Shown: positions 8,433 through 17,215, counted from the stretch's first letter. The stretch: 64,000 nt of DNA from Bryobacterales bacterium (GCA_003166865.1 PMUP01000020.1:1-64000), one strand, 5' to 3'. Numbers and translations: made by a program. Notes: a model not told the origin generated them from the letters alone.

Positions 8433-9860
8433 TTAGGGCAGCACGTCAAACGCTACCTTACTGGTCAGCGTTGCCGTGGGAGTGACCACCGTAACAGGGC
8501 CAGTGGTGGCGCCGGAGGGTACCTTGGTTGTAATTTCCGAGGCCGAAGCCACTTTGAAGACGGCCGCAGTGCCGTTAAAACTGACGCTCGTCGCGCCGGT
8601 TAGATCGCTTCCCAAAATCTCGACGGACGCTCCCACCTTGCCGGAGGAGGGCAGTGTTTTCACAAATGGGGCCAGCCCTGTGGACAGGCTCCAGATCACT
8701 CCGTAGCCGTGGGGTCCGCCTCCGTTCGTGGTCCCGTAGAAAACGCCGTTAGTTCCCTGAACCGGCGCATCGTATGGACCCGATCCATTCGTATTGTCAA
8801 AGGCGGCCAGCGTGGTTAGCGCGCCACTCGGGGTGATTTTGTAGATCGTGCCGTAGCCGCCACTGGTTGTACCGTAAAAGTTTCCATCGCTGCCCAGGAT
8901 CAATCCTCCTCGAGGGATTTGGCCGCCCGTGCAATCGTCTCCGCCGCAAAAACTGTAAAGGGTGGTCAGCGCGCCACCCGGTGTGATTTCGAAGACCGCG
9001 CCCTCGTTACTATACAGTCCGCCAGCCTCGGTTACTCCATAGAAGTCCCCATTGGGCCCGATAACCAGACCGCCGTTGGGATCTGACCCGTCCGTGCAAT
9101 CGGAGCCGCCTTGAGAGCAGAAGCTATACAGCGTCGTTACTGCGTCACCGATGAGCTTGAACACGGTGCCGCCAGAACCATTAGCTCCTTCCTCCGAGGT
9201 GGTCCCGTAAAAATCCCCGTTTCCGGCCTGGATCAGCCCTGCGTAAGGGTCTTCACCGTCAGGGCACCCGCTGGTGGCGCAAAAGGAGTGCAAAGTCGTC
9301 AGGACGCCAGCCGTGGTGATATCGAAAATTGTCCCAGCATTGTACTTCCCGGCCTGACTGGTGGTCCCGTATAAGTCCCCGTTGCTAGCTTGGAGGAGCA
9401 GGCCATAGGGCGCCCAACCGTCTGCGCACGATTCCAGGTTGCAGAAACTGTAAAGAGTGGTCAGCTTGCCAGACGGGCTGAGTTTGTAGACGGTGCCACG
9501 GTTGTTGGCTCCGCCAAACAAGGTTGTTCCATAGAGATAGCCATTGCTGTCCAGAATGAGTCCCATCCTGGGTTGTTCGCCGTCCGTGCAAGCCGTGCCG
9601 CCTTGGGAGCAGAAGCTGTATACCGTCGAAAACACGCCGGCGGCGGTGATTTTGAAAACGACGCCTTGGCTGTTGGCGCCGCCACCAGAGGCTGTCCCGT
9701 AAAAGTCGCCATTGGTGCCCTGGACAAGCGCCCCCCACGGGTATGAGCCGTCCGTACCATTATCAAAGCTGTGCAGCACAGTGATAGTCTCAGCCGATAG
9801 GACGCTCGCCGAGAAAGCACACAGAATGAGAGCTATGTTCGTCGTTTTCCGCAATTTCAT
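8433..9860 (-). CDS. Secreted GloVer-type tandem-repeat protein with C-terminal IPT/TIG domain
   Basis: A secreted or surface protein of about 475 residues. ATG 9860 gives a compact signal peptide (MKLRKTTNIALILC, cleaved near SVLSA). An upstream in-frame ATG at 9902 would add 14 residues, and no clear ribosome site decides between them. After the signal come seven repeats of about 55 residues, each with the pattern PxxGLxxxxNGxxYGTTxxGGxxxxGTxFxITxxGxLTTLYSF. This is the Gloeo/Verruco repeat described in Verrucomicrobia and Acidobacteria, likely a beta-propeller-like fold. Residues after about 400 form an IPT/TIG Ig-like domain (SSGKVGASVEILGSDLTGAT). The substrate or ligand is unknown. It is divergent from the CadC-like regulator gene. 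Confidence 0.85.
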   Translation of the reverse strand: MKLRKTTNIALILCAFSASVLSAETITVLHSFDNGTDGSYPWGALVQGTNGDFYGTASGGGANSQGVVFKITAAGVFSTVYSFCSQGGTACTDGEQPRMGLILDSNGYLYGTTLFGGANNRGTVYKLSPSGKLTTLYSFCNLESCADGWAPYGLLLQASNGDLYGTTSQAGKYNAGTIFDITTAGVLTTLHSFCATSGCPDGEDPYAGLIQAGNGDFYGTTSEEGANGSGGTVFKLIGDAVTTLYSFCSQGGSDCTDGSDPNGGLVIGPNGDFYGVTEAGGLYSNEGAVFEITPGGALTTLYSFCGGDDCTGGQIPRGGLILGSDGNFYGTTSGGYGTIYKITPSGALTTLAAFDNTNGSGPYDAPVQGTNGVFYGTTNGGGPHGYGVIWSLSTGLAPFVKTLPSSGKVGASVEILGSDLTGATSVSFNGTAAVFKVASASEITTKVPSGATTGPVTVVTPTATLTSKVAFDVLP

Positions 9861-9970
9861 AAACGACGGTAGGCAGGACAGCATAGTACTTTTGCTCGAC
9901 ATGTGTAGTTGGAACCTCCATGGGACCCACCTTTTATAGCTTCCAACGTCCTAAAATATCCTTAGACCGG

Positions 9971-9988
9971 TTCTGAAAATTTCTGAAA
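9971..9988. promoter_or_regulatory. Helically phased direct repeat TTCTGAAA, candidate operator
   Basis: Two copies of TTCTGAAA start at 9971 and 9981, exactly ten bases apart, that is on the same DNA face. They end 12 bases before the ATG of the CadC-like regulator. The 98-140 base divergent region also holds a spaced inverted repeat GTTGGAA/TTCCAAC (9908-9914 and 9941-9947). OmpR-type winged helices commonly bind direct repeats at about ten-base phasing, so autoregulation is plausible, but this is inference only. Confidence 0.3.
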
Positions 9989-10000
9989 GGCGATTTTTCA

Positions 10001-12712
10001 ATGAGTTCGGGGGCCACCAGAGTCGAGGGACGGGCGGCGAAGTATCATTTCGGCGAGTTCGAACTCTTCCCCAATCAGGGAGCGCTATGGCAGGCCGGCG
10101 TGCGAGTGCCCCTAATGCCCAAGCCTCTGGCGACACTCGTGGTGCTGGTGGAGCGTGCCGGCGAGACCGTTTCGAAGGACGAATTGCTGGCTCAGGTCTG
10201 GCATGGCACGGCGGTGGAAGAGAACAATCTCACGCAGTGTATCTCGGCGCTCCGCAAGGTGCTGGGCGAGAAACGGGGGGAGAACCGCTTCATCGTCACT
10301 GATCCTGGCAACGGCTACCGTTTCGTGGCTGCGGTTACAAGAACGGAGGACGCGCCCGTCGAAGCTCACGAATCCGCCATCTCCTTGGTTCCCAACGGGA
10401 CAGTCCGTCATTCGAGCGCCCAATTCCCAAGGACGGTGCTGTTGGCGTCGGCGGCTATCGCTCTGCTCTGCCTGGCAGCAGGTGTCTGGCTCTGGACGCG
10501 GCATTCTACTGGCGCGGCGGTCAGTCGAAAGTCGGTTGCCGTTCTGCGTATTCGCGATCTGTCGAAGAGCTCTTCTGAAGTGTGGCTTCAAACCGCGCTG
10601 TCGGAGATGTTAACGTCGGAACTGGCCAGTGGCGGAAAGCTGCACGCGATACCGGCCGAAGATGTGGTCCGCTGGCGATCCGACCTGGGGACGGCGTCTG
10701 AAAGCGCAAGATATGCCGACTTGCTACGCCTGGCACGCAGAAATTTCGGCGCCGACACGTTTGTCATTGGTTCGTATTTGGTCACGGGCGCCTGCCCGGA
10801 ATGCCGGGTGCGAGTGGATCTTGGATTGTATGACGCGGCCACCGGTGACCGCCTGGCGACCATTATCGATGAAGGCCCGGAGCAAGGTCTTTTGGATCTC
10901 ACCACGCGGTTGGGAGGCAAGCTGCGCGCCGAACTGGGAGCGGGCGGAACGCCTGCGGGGCCGCCGCCGTGGCCGGCTCCCGGCGCCGCGCGGGAGTATG
11001 CGGAGGGTTTGAAGGCGCTGCGGCGTATCGATCCGATGGCTGCCAGAGATCATTTGCAGGCGGCTGTGACGGCGGATCCCGGGAACGCTCTGATCCACTC
11101 GGCATTGGCAGATGCGTGGACCTCGCTCGGCTATGGATTGCGCGCCAACGAAGAAAGCCGTCGAGCCTATGAGCTTTCCACTTCTTTGGGCCGCCTGGAT
11201 CAACTTGGAATAGAGGCGCGCTACCGGATGAGCGCGCAGCAGTGGGACCGCGCGATTGAAATTTATCAAAGCATCTTTCGACTCTTTCCGGACAGTTTGG
11301 AAGATGGGTTGAACCTAGCGCGCGCTCAATGGCGAGCAATGAAAGTGGCGGACGTGAGTGCGACCTTGAGTATTCTACGCCGGCTCCCCAAACCTGCCGG
11401 GAACGATCCGCGCATCGATGTGATGGAAGCACAGAATGCGGGCGCGGCGCGCGATTATCTCAAGACTCGCGACTACGCTCGCCGGGCGGCAAAGGAGGCG
11501 AAGTCACGCGGCGCACAGTACATCTTCGCACGGGCCCGGTTGCTGGAAGGCGGAGCGATGCAAACCATGGGCGATCCGAATTATTACGCGGTTGAGACGG
11601 AAGGCCGCAAGGTCTGCGAAAGCCTGGGGGATCGGCAATGTGTCAGTATGGCGTGGCGTATTCGAGGCAATGAGCGATTTTTCGCGGGGCATTTCGTGGA
11701 GGCGCAAGAAGCCTACCTGCAAGGCGCGGCTGTCGCTCGCGAGCTGGGCGACCGAGCGGAGCTAGCGAACCTTCTGCAGGGGTTAAGCATCGTAGCCGAG
11801 TCCAATCTGGAATGGGATCAGGCGGAACAAAATCTGATCGAGGCGATCTCCATCAAGAAGGAGACCGGCTACAATCCCAGCCAAGTGCAAGTCCAACTCG
11901 CCGAACTTTACTTGCGGCTGGGCAGGCTTTCGGATGCAGCCGGCACGGCTGACGAAGCATTTTCGGAGGCGCAAAAGACCAACGCCCGTGAAGACCTCGG
12001 CGAGGTATATATGTTGCAGGCAAATTTGGCGCGCTTACACGGCCATCTGGACACAGCCCAGGAACTGGGCGAGAAGGCCATCGCCGAGATACGCGCTTCA
12101 AATAGCAATGGTTTGCTGACGCTGGCGCTCGCAGCTCTGAGTTCGACGCTCACCGCGCGCGGCGATTTGCAGAACGCCGAAAAGCTTTTGGTTGGGGCGA
12201 ACGCATCGGACTATCCGGAAGGTCTGGGAAGTATTGAACTCGCTCGCGCCGAGTTACTGCTTGCCAAGGGGCAGTTTCAGCCGGCGGCCGAGCAGGCCAA
12301 GCGCTCAGCCGGAGATTTCAGCAATGCTCACCTGGATGAAAACTCGGCCATGGCGTTGGTGACGGAAGCCAACGCGCTCGAGATGCTCGGGCGGACCTCG
12401 GATGCGCTGGCGACGTGCCGGCAAGCAGAAACCAGAGCCGCCCGAACGCCCGACCCACTCGCGAGTACGCTGGCTCGGCTGGCTGCCTGGCGGCTGAGCG
12501 ACTCCGGCTCGAACGTGCCCCCGGATCTCGAAGCCAAAGTCGTGAGCCTGAGGAATCCCGAACTTTCGTTGGAGGAAGATTTCGATCGGGCGCTGCGGGC
12601 AAAACGGACCGGCACTCCGGACGCCAGCCCGCTGTTCCGTGCGCTTGCCGATCAAGCGGCAGCTCGCGGATATCTGACGATGGCGCGCCGCGCCCGTTCA
12701 TTGGAACGATAA
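10001..12712 (+). CDS. CadC-like membrane-anchored winged-helix regulator with TPR-rich C-terminal domain
   Basis: A 903-residue one-component regulator. Residues 14-108 form an OmpR/CadC-type winged helix (FELFPNQGALWQAG; KDELLAQVWHGTAVEENNLTQCISALRKVLGE; FIVTDPGNGYRFVA). A single hydrophobic span at about 145-165 (TVLLASAAIALLCLAAGVWLW) anchors it in the inner membrane. The remaining 700 residues include a CadC/adenylate-cyclase-like periplasmic segment (SVAVLRIRDLS) and many TPR helices up to the C-terminus. This layout is abundant in Solibacter-like acidobacteria. It is divergent from the secreted repeat protein gene, a likely target. The signal sensed is unknown. A GAAAGG ribosome site lies about ten bases before the ATG. 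Confidence 0.87.
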   Translation: MSSGATRVEGRAAKYHFGEFELFPNQGALWQAGVRVPLMPKPLATLVVLVERAGETVSKDELLAQVWHGTAVEENNLTQCISALRKVLGEKRGENRFIVTDPGNGYRFVAAVTRTEDAPVEAHESAISLVPNGTVRHSSAQFPRTVLLASAAIALLCLAAGVWLWTRHSTGAAVSRKSVAVLRIRDLSKSSSEVWLQTALSEMLTSELASGGKLHAIPAEDVVRWRSDLGTASESARYADLLRLARRNFGADTFVIGSYLVTGACPECRVRVDLGLYDAATGDRLATIIDEGPEQGLLDLTTRLGGKLRAELGAGGTPAGPPPWPAPGAAREYAEGLKALRRIDPMAARDHLQAAVTADPGNALIHSALADAWTSLGYGLRANEESRRAYELSTSLGRLDQLGIEARYRMSAQQWDRAIEIYQSIFRLFPDSLEDGLNLARAQWRAMKVADVSATLSILRRLPKPAGNDPRIDVMEAQNAGAARDYLKTRDYARRAAKEAKSRGAQYIFARARLLEGGAMQTMGDPNYYAVETEGRKVCESLGDRQCVSMAWRIRGNERFFAGHFVEAQEAYLQGAAVARELGDRAELANLLQGLSIVAESNLEWDQAEQNLIEAISIKKETGYNPSQVQVQLAELYLRLGRLSDAAGTADEAFSEAQKTNAREDLGEVYMLQANLARLHGHLDTAQELGEKAIAEIRASNSNGLLTLALAALSSTLTARGDLQNAEKLLVGANASDYPEGLGSIELARAELLLAKGQFQPAAEQAKRSAGDFSNAHLDENSAMALVTEANALEMLGRTSDALATCRQAETRAARTPDPLASTLARLAAWRLSDSGSNVPPDLEAKVVSLRNPELSLEEDFDRALRAKRTGTPDASPLFRALADQAAARGYLTMARRARSLER

Positions 12713-12733
12713 ATGGCGCCCGGCGCATCCGGA

Positions 12734-14374
12734 TTACTCGGCCAGCACCTGGTGTACGAACTGAACGGCCATTGACCCTTCGCCGACCGCCGAAGCGACA
12801 CGCTTCACGCTGCCAGCCCGGATATCGCCCACCGCGAACACCCCGGGACGGCTGGTTTCGAGCAGATGAGGAGCGCGCTGGAACGTCCAGTCGGGACCAA
12901 GGTCCACGCCAGTCTTGATGAACTGTTTGCCATCCAGCGCCAGGCATCCTTGGAGCCATGCGGTATTGGGGCAGGCGCCGGTCATCAGAAACAGATGCTG
13001 GATCTCACGAGTGTCGGTCGCACCGGTCTCCGTTTGTCGCCAGCGAACACGCTCCAATTGCGCGTCACCCTCCAGCGCATCGATCTCAGTATGCGCCCTG
13101 AGTGTGATGCTAGAACAGGCTTCAATCCGCGAAATCAAATACCGGGACATGGTCTCGGAGAGGCCTGGCCCGCGAACCAGCAGATGAACATGTTTAGCGT
13201 GCGCCGATAGAAACATGGCGGCCTGGCCAGCCGAGTTCCCTCCTCCGACAACGGCCACCTCATTATCGGCGCAGAGCTGAGCCTCGACCTGGGTGGCGCC
13301 GTAGTAAATGCCGACGCCTTCGAACTGAGCAACGTTGGGCAGATCCAGTTTTCGATACTGCGCGCCGGCGGCCACGATGATGCTGCGGGCCTGAACGGTT
13401 TTTCCATCGTCGAGTTGGACGGAGTACGGCGAACGGGCACACTTCAGCGCGCGAGCGGATCGGGCGATCGCGATATGCGCCCCGAACTTCTCGGCTTGAA
13501 CGAATGCTCGGCCGGCGAGATCCTGCCCGGAAATGCCGGTGGGAAAACCGAGGTAGTTTTCGATTCTGGAGCTCGACCCGGCTTGCCCGCCTGGCGCATT
13601 ACTCTCGAGTACCAGCACGTTCAGTCCTTCCGAGGCTCCGTAAACCGCCGCTGCCAGCCCGCTCGGTCCAGCGCCGATCACGATCAGGTCGTACACTTCG
13701 CCCTCGTCGATTCCAGCATTCAATCCGAAGCATTCAGCCGCGTCGGCATTGCTGGGATTGCGAAGCACGAGCGTGCCGCGGCAGATCAGCACCGGGATGT
13801 CTGTCACCTTAACTTCGAATTGATCGAGAATCGTTTGAACGTCCGGATCGCGCTCCACATCCACATAGGTGTTCGGATGGCCATTGCGGGACAGGAACTC
13901 TCGAAGGCGCAGCGTGTCGCTGGAATGGTTGGATCCGATCAGCAACGCATCGCCAACGGAGTGCCCGATGAGGTAAGAGCGGCGAAGGAGGAATACGCGC
14001 AGGAAAATCTCACCGAGTATGGAATCGGTCTCGAACATCCGGCGCAGATTCGCCCGTCCGATTTCCAGGAGCGAACTGGCTTCGCGCGCCCGGCAGCGCA
14101 CCAGGCTGCGCCGTCCGGAGAGCAGGTTCACTTCACCGGTGAACGCCCCGTGCTTGAGGGTCCGAAGCACAGCGTCATCATCATTGTTCGAAACAGCCAC
14201 TATTTCGATGCTGCCGTCGAGTACGACAAATACGCCGTGGTTGGCGTCGCCCTGATCGAAGACAATTTCACCCGCCTGCACTTGCCGCTGTTCGCCGAAG
14301 GCGCGAAGCCGCGCGAGTTGCGCGTCGTCCAACACGGGGAACATGGAATCGAGTTGTTCGGGAGTTTCGGGCAT
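12734..14374 (-). CDS. cNMP-binding/Grx-like/thioredoxin-reductase-like flavoprotein fusion
   Basis: A 546-residue three-part protein. Residues 1-135 are a cyclic-nucleotide-binding domain (GEIVFDQGDANHGVFVVLDGS, then FTGEVNLLSGRRSLVRCRA). Residues 140-215 look like a glutaredoxin-like domain whose CXXC is replaced (SNHSSDT), keeping the cis-proline segment DIPVLIC. Residues 228-546 are a TrxB-like FAD/NAD(P)H module with GAGPSGLAAAVYGASEG, the second dinucleotide site VVGGGNSAGQAA, and the C-terminal FAD site GVFAVGDIRAGSVKRV. The usual redox-active CATC is absent; the equivalent text is GIYYGATQVEAQLC. Family members with this layout are known, but their electron acceptor is not established. 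It is probably a nucleotide-gated or stress-linked NAD(P)H oxidoreductase. An SDR gene lies immediately upstream on the same strand. Confidence 0.85.
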   Translation of the reverse strand: MPETPEQLDSMFPVLDDAQLARLRAFGEQRQVQAGEIVFDQGDANHGVFVVLDGSIEIVAVSNNDDDAVLRTLKHGAFTGEVNLLSGRRSLVRCRAREASSLLEIGRANLRRMFETDSILGEIFLRVFLLRRSYLIGHSVGDALLIGSNHSSDTLRLREFLSRNGHPNTYVDVERDPDVQTILDQFEVKVTDIPVLICRGTLVLRNPSNADAAECFGLNAGIDEGEVYDLIVIGAGPSGLAAAVYGASEGLNVLVLESNAPGGQAGSSSRIENYLGFPTGISGQDLAGRAFVQAEKFGAHIAIARSARALKCARSPYSVQLDDGKTVQARSIIVAAGAQYRKLDLPNVAQFEGVGIYYGATQVEAQLCADNEVAVVGGGNSAGQAAMFLSAHAKHVHLLVRGPGLSETMSRYLISRIEACSSITLRAHTEIDALEGDAQLERVRWRQTETGATDTREIQHLFLMTGACPNTAWLQGCLALDGKQFIKTGVDLGPDWTFQRAPHLLETSRPGVFAVGDIRAGSVKRVASAVGEGSMAVQFVHQVLAE

Positions 14375-14392
14375 GGCTCTTCCAGAGTACCG

Positions 14393-15145
14393 TCAAACTT
14401 GCGCTAGCCCGCCGTCGACAAAGAGTTCGGTTCCTGTAATGAAACTGCTGTCGTCAGAAGCGAGGAACACGGCGGCGTGCGCGATTTCGTCGGCATGACC
14501 GAGACGTCCCATGGGAACGCTTGCGGCAAAACCCTCCTTGCGCAGCCTGCTCTGTTCCTCGGTCTGGCTGGGAGGGCTGAGCAGCGGGGTATCGGTGGGA
14601 CCCGGGCTGATAGCGTTCACGCGAATCTTGCGCGCTTTCAAATCCATGGTCCAGGTGCGTGCGAACGAGCGAACGGCTGCTTTGCTCGCGCTATAAACGC
14701 TGGTGGTGGGGAGTCCCTTGGATGCGACGACAGACGCGTTCAGCAGGATCGATCCGCCATTGGTGAACAGCGGCAGCGCCTTCTGAACGGTGAAGAGGAG
14801 TGCTTTGACGTTAATGTTAAAGATTTTGTCGAAGTCTTGTTCGCGAATCTCCCCCAAAGGAGCACGCGGTGTTGAGACTCCGGCGTTGGCAAAAAGGACG
14901 TCGATGCGCCCTTTCTCACGCTGCACCGTTTCGTATAAGCGATCGAGATCGGTAAGGTTCGAGGCGTCTCCCTGAACGGCCGTGACGTTGCTGCCAATTT
15001 CGGCCACAGCCGCATCCAGTTCGCTCTGCCGCCGGCCGGTGATAAACACATACGCGCCTTCGGCGACGAACTGCAGAGCAGTGGCGAGGCCGATGCCGCT
15101 GCTGCCTCCGGTGATGACTGCGATTCTTCCTTCGAGTTTTCCCAT
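14393..15145 (-). CDS. Short-chain dehydrogenase/reductase
   Basis: A 250-residue classical SDR, an NAD(P)-dependent oxidoreductase. Signatures are the cofactor loop TGGSSGIG near the N-terminus, NAG at the start of strand 4, the catalytic YSASK, and SPGPTDTPLL after it. The start is ATG 15145, with an AGGAAA site upstream; an in-frame extension to 15223 lacks coding character. It follows the MaoC hydratase gene by 19 bases and precedes the cNMP/TrxR-like gene. The SDR/MaoC pairing hints at hydroxyacyl- or ketoacyl-thioester chemistry, but the substrate cannot be deduced. Confidence 0.9.
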   Translation of the reverse strand: MGKLEGRIAVITGGSSGIGLATALQFVAEGAYVFITGRRQSELDAAVAEIGSNVTAVQGDASNLTDLDRLYETVQREKGRIDVLFANAGVSTPRAPLGEIREQDFDKIFNINVKALLFTVQKALPLFTNGGSILLNASVVASKGLPTTSVYSASKAAVRSFARTWTMDLKARKIRVNAISPGPTDTPLLSPPSQTEEQSRLRKEGFAASVPMGRLGHADEIAHAAVFLASDDSSFITGTELFVDGGLAQV

Positions 15146-15164
15146 AATGTTTTCCTTTCGACTT

Positions 15165-15611
15165 TCAGGCAGCGCGCTTGAACGAAAGAAGCTTGACCGT
15201 GAACACGTACACCGGCTCACCATCTTGATTCACTGTAGTGTTTTTCACGGTCACAAAGGCCTGGTTCGGTTTCGAGCGCGACGGCACAATTTCGATGATC
15301 TCGCTTTCCACCCGTAGCGTATCGCCGGGCCGGGTCGGTCTTGGCCACGCGATCTCGCCGCCCACGCCAATGATGCCGTTGGCGAAGGGCAGACCGCCGG
15401 TGACCAGCAGGCGCATGGCCACGGCCGCGGTGTGCCAGCCGCTGGCGGCCAGTCCACGGAAGACACTAGCCTCAGCAGCCGCTTCGTCCAGATGAAATGG
15501 CTGGGGATCGAACTCGGCCGCGAACGCTTTGATGGCGCTTGCTTCCATTCGATAGGTCCCGGAAGTAAAGCGTTGGCCGACGTGCAAGTCTTCCAGATAC
15601 AAAAGTGCCAC
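15165..15611 (-). CDS. MaoC-like (R)-specific enoyl-CoA hydratase family protein
   Basis: A single hot-dog-fold domain of 148 residues. The hydratase-2 motif appears as FAAEFDPQPFHLDEAAAE, with the catalytic D and H of the D-x4-H pattern, followed by GLAASGWHTAAVAMRL. The C-terminal half (WPRPTRPGDTLRVESEI) is typical of the family. It probably hydrates an enoyl-thioester, and its neighbouring SDR could oxidise or reduce the product. It is the first gene of a minus-strand group with the SDR. A divergent promoter region separates it from the interrupted cytochrome gene. Confidence 0.88.
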   Translation of the reverse strand: MALLYLEDLHVGQRFTSGTYRMEASAIKAFAAEFDPQPFHLDEAAAEASVFRGLAASGWHTAAVAMRLLVTGGLPFANGIIGVGGEIAWPRPTRPGDTLRVESEIIEIVPSRSKPNQAFVTVKNTTVNQDGEPVYVFTVKLLSFKRAA

Positions 15612-15663
15612 GGTATGGTGGATGCATGTGACTACGGATTAGATGCATTTCATACCTGAAGGC

Positions 15664-15693
15664 ATGTTCGATATATAATGTTCGGCATATAAT
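15664..15693 (+). promoter_or_regulatory. Tandem 14-bp repeat carrying two TATAAT boxes
   Basis: ATGTTCGATATATA (15664-15677) is followed directly by ATGTTCGGCATATA (15678-15691), 12 of 14 bases identical. Each unit creates a perfect TATAAT: at 15674-15679 and 15688-15693. The second ends six bases before the ATG of the cytochrome frame. The first is the better-placed -10 element for that gene. No clear -35 box is seen. A duplicated promoter core is the simplest reading. Confidence 0.4.
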
Positions 15694-15699
15694 ACGTCC

Positions 15700-16083
15700 A
15701 TGCGAAAACTCTTAACCGTCGCCGCATTCCTCTTGCTCAGTACACTCGCAAGTCCAGCCCAGCCGCCCGATGCCAAGGGCGGTGGCAAGGGTATTGGGAA
15801 AGGTGGTGGGTATGCCCCCAAGAACCTTCAGGTGCTCGACCAAAACACCTTCCCGAACTCCATGCAGTCCTTCGTGCAAGCCTTGGGCGTTGCGGACTAG
15901 GGAAGGTGCAACTACTGCCACGTGGAGGGCGACAAGGCCTCCGATGAAAAGAGGCAGAAGGTGACCGCCCGCTACATGATCCTCATGGTGCGTAACATTA
16001 ACGCCAGTTTCCAGGACGGCAAGCAGCACGTGACTTGCTGGACCTGCCACCGCGGCAACACAACGCCGACCACGGCGCCCTAA
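15700..16083 (+). pseudogene. Small dihaem-motif c-type cytochrome, interrupted by an in-frame TAG
   Basis: The frame starts at ATG 15700 with a signal peptide (MRKLLTVAAFLLLS, cleaved after SPAQ). A glycine/lysine-rich stretch and PKNLQVLDQNTFPNSMQSF follow. It stops at TAG 15898-15900, two codons after ALGVAD. Reading on in the same frame gives [11 protein letters not shown], then CWTCHRGN, ending at TAA 16081. Two CXXCH haem sites therefore lie entirely after the stop. The composite (127 residues plus the amber codon) matches the small reaction-centre-cytochrome-like proteins common in acidobacteria. A single AAG-to-TAG change would explain it. Possible readings are a recent pseudogene, a sequencing error or amber readthrough. 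Confidence 0.75.
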
Positions 16084-16090
16084 AAGCGGC

Positions 16091-17122
16091 CTAGACGGGC
16101 ACGCCTTCGATGATGCTGGTGGGCGCGGCAGTCTCGTGAATCTCTGCCAGGCTGAATCCGGCGCTGGCAAACAGATCACGATATTCATCACTGGTGCGTT
16201 CGCGGCCGCCGGGAATTACCAGCATCTCCAGATCGAGCAGCTTGCCGAAAGAGGGCTCGTTGCCAGGAGCGATGACGACTTCTACAATCAGGAGCCGCCC
16301 TGACGGTTGAATCGCCTTCCGGATGTTTTGAAGGATGGCCAGGGCGCGCTCATCATCCCAGTCATGGATGATGTGCTTGAGCATGTAGGCGTCGGCACCC
16401 GCCGGGACAGCCTCGAAAAAACTGCCGCCGATCACTTTGCAGCGGTCATCCAGCCCGTAGGGTGTCAACGTTTTCTTCGCGCCCGCGATAACCTCTGGCA
16501 GATCGAAGAGCACGCCCTCCAAACCGGGAAAGCGTCGGAGAATCGTCGCCAGCAGCAGACCGTGCCCTCCAGCAACATCCACCAATTGCCGGAATCTTCC
16601 GAAGTCGTAAGCCTCGGCGACCGCAGGAGCGCTCCGGCGGCTGTTGTCGGTCATGGCGCCGTCGAAAATCGCGGCTTCTTCCGGATGCGCGCGAAGATAA
16701 TCGAACGCATTCTTCACAGCGAAGGCTTTCCGCAATCCGGTCTCGCCGGTCTTAACGGAATGCATCAGGTGGTCCCAGGACTGCATCGCGGCGGGAATGC
16801 CGGTAAAGCGCGCGAATTCCCGCACGGAGTTCGGAACATTGCCGCGCAGGCATTCCGCGAGTGGTGTCAACGTGAAGCGCCGGCCTTCGGTCTCGGCGAA
16901 CACGCCCACGCTGGCCAAGGCGCGCAGCACCCGATAGAGCGAAGGACCGTGCGCCGATACTGCGTCTGCCAATTCGTCAGCGGTCTTGTCACCCTGGGCA
17001 AGGAGGTCGGCAATTCCTAATTCGGCGACGACGGAGATCGAAGCCGAGACCCACTTCGCGGTCAGCATCTGCATCATTACTACGTTTGCAGGCAATTCTT
17101 GCAGTGCTACGACGCTGGACAT
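16091..17122 (-). CDS. SAM-dependent O-methyltransferase (plant-type/hydroxyneurosporene OMT family)
   Basis: A 343-residue methyltransferase. The N-terminal 100 residues form the helical dimerisation domain (AELGIADLLAQGDKTADELADAV; LYRVLRALASVGVFAE). The Rossmann domain carries SAM motif I as LVDVAGGHGLLLATIL, followed by GVLFDLPEVI and the catalytic-base region LKHIIHDWDDERA. The C-terminal text RERTSDEYRDLFASAGF is typical. It transfers a methyl group to a hydroxyl on a small aromatic or isoprenoid-like metabolite; the substrate is unknown. It is intact although both neighbours (interrupted cytochrome, truncated haem protein) are broken. It ends eight bases from the end of the cytochrome remnant, on the opposite strand. 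Confidence 0.88.
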   Translation of the reverse strand: MSSVVALQELPANVVMMQMLTAKWVSASISVVAELGIADLLAQGDKTADELADAVSAHGPSLYRVLRALASVGVFAETEGRRFTLTPLAECLRGNVPNSVREFARFTGIPAAMQSWDHLMHSVKTGETGLRKAFAVKNAFDYLRAHPEEAAIFDGAMTDNSRRSAPAVAEAYDFGRFRQLVDVAGGHGLLLATILRRFPGLEGVLFDLPEVIAGAKKTLTPYGLDDRCKVIGGSFFEAVPAGADAYMLKHIIHDWDDERALAILQNIRKAIQPSGRLLIVEVVIAPGNEPSFGKLLDLEMLVIPGGRERTSDEYRDLFASAGFSLAEIHETAAPTSIIEGVPV

Positions 17123-17215
17123 GGCACTCCGCCCTTCCGCCAGGATCTAAGTTTCACAGGTCCACAGGACCCAAGCTCAAGAGGCTAGGATCAGTTCGAT
17201 CGCGAAATCGGATAT

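Noticed and set aside
15898-15900. TAG considered as a pyrrolysine codon
   Set aside because: No pyl genes are visible here and small cytochromes are not known to use it; point mutation or sequencing error is simpler.
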